From positions 1-33,978 of the forward strand of contig CAITSH010000133.1 of NCBI GenBank assembly GCA_903895005.1: a DNA stretch of 33,978 nt. Reading direction: 5' to 3'. Each line of letters opens with the position of its first letter. Position 1 is the stretch's first letter. The notes beneath the pieces are model-generated. The model saw only the letters and a program-made list of their open reading frames with translations. It made no database searches and was not told the origin of the DNA. The DNA is from an uncultured Pseudomonadota bacterium. Lineage in GTDB: Bacteria; Pseudomonadota; Gammaproteobacteria; Burkholderiales; SG8-39. A program made the position numbers and the translations under genes. Shown here piece after piece: positions 30,314 to 33,978 of this stretch.

Positions 30314-31516
30314 CTACTGGAACGCCTGGATCCCTGTTTGCGCCCGACCGAGAATCAGGGCGTGGATGTCGTGCGTGCCCTCGTAGGTGTTGACCACCTC
30401 GAGGTTGACCATGTGGCGGATGATGCCGAACTCGTCCGAGATACCGTTGCCCCCGAGCATGTCGCGCGCCATGCGGGCGATGTCAAGCGACTTGCCGCAG
30501 GAGTTGCGTTTCATGATGGACGTGATCTCTGGCGAAGCGGTGCCTTCGTCCTTCATGCGGCCGAGGCGCAGGCAGCCTTGCAGGCCCATGGTGATTTCGG
30601 TCTGCATGTCGGCAAGCTTTTTCTGGATCAGCTGGTTGGCGGCAAGCGGCCGGCCGAACTGGTTGCGGTCCATGACGTACTGGCGCGCACGGTGCCAGCA
30701 GTCTTCTGCCGCACCGAGCGCGCCCCAGGCAATGCCAAAGCGCGCCGAGTTGAGGCAGGTGAACGGGCCCTTGAGGCCTTTGACCTTGGGCAGCAACTGG
30801 TCTTCGGAGACTTCGACGTTGTCCATGACGATCTCGCCGGTGATGGAAGCGCGCAGGCCGAACTTGCCGTGGATGGCCGGTGCCGACAGACCCTTCATGC
30901 CTTTTTCGAGAATGAAGCCGCGGATTTCGCCGTCATCGGTCTTGGCCCAGACGACGAACACGTCGGCGATGGGCGAATTGGAAATCCACATTTTGGAGCC
31001 GCTCAGGCTGTAGCCGCCGTTCACCGCCTTGGCGCGCGTCAGCATGCCGGCCGGATCGGAGCCGTGGTTGGGTTCGGTCAGGCCGAAGCAGCCGATCCAT
31101 TCGCCGGTGGCCAGCTTGGGCAGGTATTTTTTCTTTTGCGCCTCGGAGCCGAATTCATTGATCGGCACCATCACCAGCGAGCTTTGCACGCTCATCATCG
31201 AGCGATAGCCTGAGTCGACGCGCTCGACTTCACGCGCGATCAGGCCGTAGCAGACGTAGTTGAGGCCGGCGCCGCCGTATTCGGTCGGGATGGTCGGCCC
31301 GAGCAGTCCCAGCGCGCCCATTTCGGTGAAGATCGCCGGATCGGTTTTTTCGTGGCGAAATGCCTCGAGCACGCGCGGCAGCAGCTTTTCCTGGCAATAG
31401 GCCTGGGCGGCTTCGCGCACCATGCGCTCGTCTTCGGTGAGTTGCTGGTCAAGCAGCAACGGGTCGGCCCAGTTGAATGAGGCTTTGACTTTGCCTGGTG
31501 GAATGGGGGCGTTCAT
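30314..31516 (-). CDS. gcdH: glutaryl-CoA dehydrogenase
   Basis: 400 residues of the acyl-CoA dehydrogenase family. The C-terminal [22 protein letters not shown] is the signature of glutaryl-CoA dehydrogenases, with catalytic base E379. [14 protein letters not shown] and [18 protein letters not shown] are the flavin-binding strands, and R in [14 protein letters not shown] fits the glutaryl-specific arginine region. It oxidises and decarboxylates glutaryl-CoA to crotonyl-CoA using FAD and electron-transfer flavoprotein, at the end of lysine, tryptophan and some aromatic routes. GGAGA precedes the ATG. It is 33 bases after the hydroxyacyl-CoA dehydrogenase gene and probably co-transcribed with it. 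Confidence 0.94.
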   Translation of the reverse strand: MNAPIPPGKVKASFNWADPLLLDQQLTEDERMVREAAQAYCQEKLLPRVLEAFRHEKTDPAIFTEMGALGLLGPTIPTEYGGAGLNYVCYGLIAREVERVDSGYRSMMSVQSSLVMVPINEFGSEAQKKKYLPKLATGEWIGCFGLTEPNHGSDPAGMLTRAKAVNGGYSLSGSKMWISNSPIADVFVVWAKTDDGEIRGFILEKGMKGLSAPAIHGKFGLRASITGEIVMDNVEVSEDQLLPKVKGLKGPFTCLNSARFGIAWGALGAAEDCWHRARQYVMDRNQFGRPLAANQLIQKKLADMQTEITMGLQGCLRLGRMKDEGTASPEITSIMKRNSCGKSLDIARMARDMLGGNGISDEFGIIRHMVNLEVVNTYEGTHDIHALILGRAQTGIQAFQ

Positions 31517-31549
31517 GAGGTAAGTTCTCCAGTTGGGGTGCGTCGGTTT

Positions 31550-33097
31550 CTATGCATCTGGTGCAAGCAATGATACGCCGAGCCGCGCACGCCGCTGCAG
31601 CCAGGGGCTGGGGCGGTAGCGCGGGTCGCCGTAATACGATTCGAGCCCTTCGAGGATTTGCAGCACGCGCTTCGGTTCCAGCGCGTCCCCCCAGGCGAGC
31701 GGGCCTTTGGGATAACCCAGGCCCAGCGTCACCGCGAGGTCGATGTCGGCGGGTGAGGCGATACGCTGCTGTGCGATGTCGCAGGCGATGTTGATGACGT
31801 GGGCCACGACGCGCTGGGAGACGAATCCGGCCGAGTCGCGGATGGCGGAGGTGGGCGCGCCGTCCGAGCCGAACAGGCCGAGGGCGGCATCACGCATCGA
31901 CGGTTCTGTGAGGATGGTGCTCATGATGACGCGGTGCTGGGTGAATCCCATCAAGGGATCGAGCGCAACCGTGCGCCGCGGGTCGAGCTCAAGATCGGCG
32001 GCGACGTTGCTGGCGTCATGCCCGAGCGGCGTGACCACGCAAAGTGAGTCCTGTGCCGGGTTGTCGCCGGTATCGAGACGTCCGCCGAGCTTTTTGACGA
32101 GTTCCACCACCGCATCGTGGGCGGTGGACAGCCCGTCGGGCTCGTCGGCTTGATCGTCCGGCGCGACCCATACGCGTGTCGGACGGATGTTGGGGAGCGG
32201 CGGGGGGGCGATGATTTCCTGCTTGCCGCCCTCATAGCGGTAAAAGCCGCGACCGCTCTTTCGGCCGAGCAGGCCTGCGCAAAGGCGTTGTCCGGTGATA
32301 GGGGACGGGCGAAAACGCGGCTCCTGGTAGAACTGGTCGTAAATGGATTCCATCACCGGATGCGAGACATCGAGGCCGGTGAGGTCAAGCAGCTCGAAGG
32401 GGCCCATGCGAAAGCCGGCCTGTTCGCGCAGGATGCGGTCGATGTGGTGGAATTCTGCGACGCCTTCGCCCAGCACGCGCAGCGCCTCGGTTCCGTAGCC
32501 GCGACCTGCGTGGTTGACGATAAACCCCGGTGTGTCCTTGGCGCGAACGGGGGCGTGCCCCATGCGCTTTGCCAGTTTGGTCAGGGCAGGTGCCACCCAG
32601 GCCTCGCTGAGCGCGCCCTCGATGACCTCGACCACTTTCATCAGTGGCACCGGATTGAAAAAGTGAAATCCGCCGACGCGCCCCGGCCGTTTGCAAGCGG
32701 CGGCGATGGTCGTGACCTGCAGCGAAGAGGTGTTGCTGGCGATGAGGCAGTCCTCGCGCACGATGGACTCGAGCTTTTGGAACAGCTCGCGCTTGACCGC
32801 CATGTTTTCGACGATGGCCTCGATGACGACATCGCAGGCTGCGAAGGCTTCGAGGGCGCTGATTTCCAGCCTTGCCATCGCCTCTGTGTGCTGCGCGGCG
32901 GTGAACCTGCCTTTTTCGACCAGCTTTGCGAACTGGGCGTCAAGCGAGGCACGCGCCTCTTGCGCGGCGCCTTCGCGATTGTCGTGCAGCAGTACGCGGA
33001 TACCCGCTTGCGCGGCGATTTGGGCGATGCCGCGGCCCATGACGCCGGAACCGACGATGCCAAGGGTGAGCGAAGGACTGTCGATGTCGGGGGGCAT
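31550..33097 (-). CDS. 3-hydroxyacyl-CoA dehydrogenase (PaaH-like, two C-terminal domains)
   Basis: 515 residues from the ATG at 33097; the longer open frame upstream runs through a tandem repeat and is not family-like. The N-terminal Rossmann domain (LGIVGSGVMGRGIAQIAAQAG) binds NAD, and GGFHFFNPVPLMKVVEVI holds the catalytic histidine. Two 3HCDH C-terminal domains follow (DTPGFIVNHAGRGYGTEAL and DSAGFVSQRVVAHVINIACD), the layout of PaaH/PaaC enzymes of about 500 residues. It oxidises a 3-hydroxyacyl-CoA. With gcdH next, 3-hydroxybutyryl-CoA from crotonyl-CoA is a natural substrate; the hydratase between them is not in the window. No ribosome site is visible before the ATG. Confidence 0.9.
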   Translation of the reverse strand: MPPDIDSPSLTLGIVGSGVMGRGIAQIAAQAGIRVLLHDNREGAAQEARASLDAQFAKLVEKGRFTAAQHTEAMARLEISALEAFAACDVVIEAIVENMAVKRELFQKLESIVREDCLIASNTSSLQVTTIAAACKRPGRVGGFHFFNPVPLMKVVEVIEGALSEAWVAPALTKLAKRMGHAPVRAKDTPGFIVNHAGRGYGTEALRVLGEGVAEFHHIDRILREQAGFRMGPFELLDLTGLDVSHPVMESIYDQFYQEPRFRPSPITGQRLCAGLLGRKSGRGFYRYEGGKQEIIAPPPLPNIRPTRVWVAPDDQADEPDGLSTAHDAVVELVKKLGGRLDTGDNPAQDSLCVVTPLGHDASNVAADLELDPRRTVALDPLMGFTQHRVIMSTILTEPSMRDAALGLFGSDGAPTSAIRDSAGFVSQRVVAHVINIACDIAQQRIASPADIDLAVTLGLGYPKGPLAWGDALEPKRVLQILEGLESYYGDPRYRPSPWLQRRARLGVSLLAPDA

Positions 33098-33108
33098 GGG
33101 CGGGGGTC

Positions 33109-33154
33109 GTGTGGGGTAACGCTGCGAGGAGGTGTGGGGTAACGCTGCGAGGAG
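33109..33154. repeat. perfect tandem 23-base repeat in leader of hydroxyacyl-CoA dehydrogenase
   Basis: Copies 33109-33131 and 33132-33154 are identical and adjoining (each begins GTGTGGGGTAACG and ends GAGGAG). They lie 12 bases before the start codon on the minus strand, so they are in the presumed leader or promoter. Confidence 0.9.
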
Positions 33155-33323
33155 TTCTGAGGGGGGTGCAACAGGCGATATTTTAGCCTTAAAATTCCGC
33201 GCCGAGAGCGTTGTCGGCGCTTGTGCAAGCGCATTGACGCTGGGGCGCATTAAAGGCAAGCTCCAGACGCAAGAAGAGTGCACGTTGCGCAACTGGGTTG
33301 ATCAGATTTGTTCAGGTGCATCG

Positions 33324-33345
33324 CCGGTTCATGACCGGTTCGTGA
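33324..33345. repeat. tandem 11-base repeat upstream of stress protein
   Basis: CCGGTTCATGA (33324-33334) is followed directly by CCGGTTCGTGA (33335-33345), 10 of 11 bases the same, 42 bases before the stress-protein ATG. It could be a pair of regulator half-sites on one face of the DNA. Confidence 0.5.
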
Positions 33346-33387
33346 TCAGTGTCCTGTTTTGCGCGTTGGCATCTTGAGGAGGAAGCC

Positions 33388-33822
33388 ATGTACCGTAAGA
33401 TTTTGATGGCCTATAACGGGTCCCAGGAGGGGCGCGCCGCGCTCATCGAGTGCGCCGATTTTGTCGCCATGACCAAGGCCGAGACCCATTTGCTGGCTGT
33501 GGCGGGGATGCCCTCAAGCATGTTTCTGACCGAAGGCTTTCTTCCTGAGGAATTGCTCGATGAGGAAAAAAAGCGCTCGCAACAGGTGCTCGATGAAGGG
33601 GTCGCCCAGATGCAGGCGAAGGGGTTTGCCGTCACCGGTCACCTGGCCGTGGGCGAACCGGTCGAGGAAATCTGCCGCATCGCGGTCGAGTTGCAGTGCG
33701 ACCTGATCGTGCTCGGTCACCGGCAAAAGACCTCGTTCGCCGCGAGGTGGTGGAAGGGATCGGTCGGCGCATCGCTGCTCGATTACAGCCCGTGCAGTGT
33801 GCTGATCGCAAGGCACCGTTAA
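33388..33822 (+). CDS. universal stress protein (UspA family)
   Basis: 144 residues from the ATG at 33388, which has a strong ribosome site (GAGGAGG) nearby; the upstream extension is not family-like. The protein opens with KILMAYNGSQEGRAAL, the nucleotide-binding beginning of the family, and ends CDLIVLGHRQKTSFAARWWKGSVGASLLDYSPCSVLIA. The usual ATP loop G-x2-G-x9-G-S is altered: the second glycine position is Q (GHRQ). ATP binding is therefore uncertain. It is divergent from the hydroxyacyl-CoA dehydrogenase gene. Confidence 0.92.
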   Translation: MYRKILMAYNGSQEGRAALIECADFVAMTKAETHLLAVAGMPSSMFLTEGFLPEELLDEEKKRSQQVLDEGVAQMQAKGFAVTGHLAVGEPVEEICRIAVELQCDLIVLGHRQKTSFAARWWKGSVGASLLDYSPCSVLIARHR

Positions 33823-33978
33823 TACGCGTATCGGGCGCTCGGTCGCGAGGCCTTGGAGGAGGCTTTCGCGTGGCAGACAGCGGCGAGCGTGACGAAGAAG
33901 CTGCATTACGAAGGCGAAACGACGACGCCAAAGGTGAAGGACTTTGTGAAGTATCAAATCGATGCCCGCGAGAGATCG
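33823..33978 (+). CDS. unidentified open frame at right edge, partial
   Basis: The frame directly after the stress-protein stop codon (same phase) stays open to the end of the window: YAYRALGREALEEAFAWQTA onward to KDFVKYQIDARERS, 52 codons. I counted G or C in the third position in 39 of 52 codons, like real genes here, against 14 of 35 in the alternative frame from GTG 33870. No ATG is present in this frame; TTG 33853 is the only plausible start. It may be the beginning of a gene or a remnant. I do not recognise it. Confidence 0.3.

Noticed and set aside
33109..33154. CRISPR or other array
   Set aside because: Only two adjoining copies with no spacers; no cas genes and no other regularly spaced repeats in the window.
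33870..33978. Partial gene from GTG 33870 behind GGAGGAGG
   Set aside because: The ribosome site looks good, but the frame has low third-position GC (14 of 35) and an odd composition; the overlapping frame from 33823 is more gene-like.

Overview
The window looks like chromosome of a betaproteobacterium, most likely Burkholderiales. It is GC-rich, carries three tripartite-tricarboxylate (Bug/TctC) receptors within 7.5 kb, and has an Alcaligenaceae/Comamonadaceae-like set of aromatic-acid, acyl-CoA and amine catabolic genes. This placement is inferred from gene content only. No transposase, integrase, phage gene or CRISPR array was seen.

Region 1 (1-5.7 kb) holds c-di-GMP signalling: the 3' part of an HDOD-REC-GGDEF protein, a convergent REC-GGDEF-EAL protein, and an HDOD gene followed by a degenerate EAL gene. 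Region 2 (5.8-11.2 kb) has a polysaccharide-deacetylase-like enzyme, then a run of a periplasmic amino-acid-type binding protein, a response regulator, an Hpt protein, a hybrid-free histidine kinase and a CheY-like receiver. The last three overlap at their start and stop codons and look like a phosphorelay.

Region 3 (11.3-20.4 kb) is a catabolic segment. It contains a VOC protein, three Bug receptors, a Rieske ring-hydroxylating dioxygenase (alpha and beta), a RidA-family protein, a UbiD-type prFMN decarboxylase and an Lrp/AsnC regulator. Uptake or sensing of an aromatic (perhaps amino-aromatic) acid followed by hydroxylation or decarboxylation is the simplest reading. Region 4 (20.5-24.3 kb) has a cysteine-dioxygenase-type thiol dioxygenase, an MDR oxidoreductase, a PaaI-like thioesterase and an AMP-forming acyl-CoA ligase. 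A tRNA-Val(CAC) follows on the opposite strand.

Region 5 (24.5-29.2 kb) is a tight four-gene operon: glutamine-synthetase-like ligase, iron alcohol dehydrogenase, PuuD-like gamma-glutamyl hydrolase and aldehyde dehydrogenase. It resembles the Puu polyamine route, but an alcohol dehydrogenase stands where the amine oxidase would be. This suggests a gamma-glutamylated amino-alcohol pathway and is the most interesting hypothesis here.

Region 6 (29.3-34 kb) has a type IV pilin with a sigma-54-like promoter and a clear terminator, glutaryl-CoA dehydrogenase downstream of a two-domain 3-hydroxyacyl-CoA dehydrogenase, a universal stress protein, and an unidentified open frame running off the right edge.
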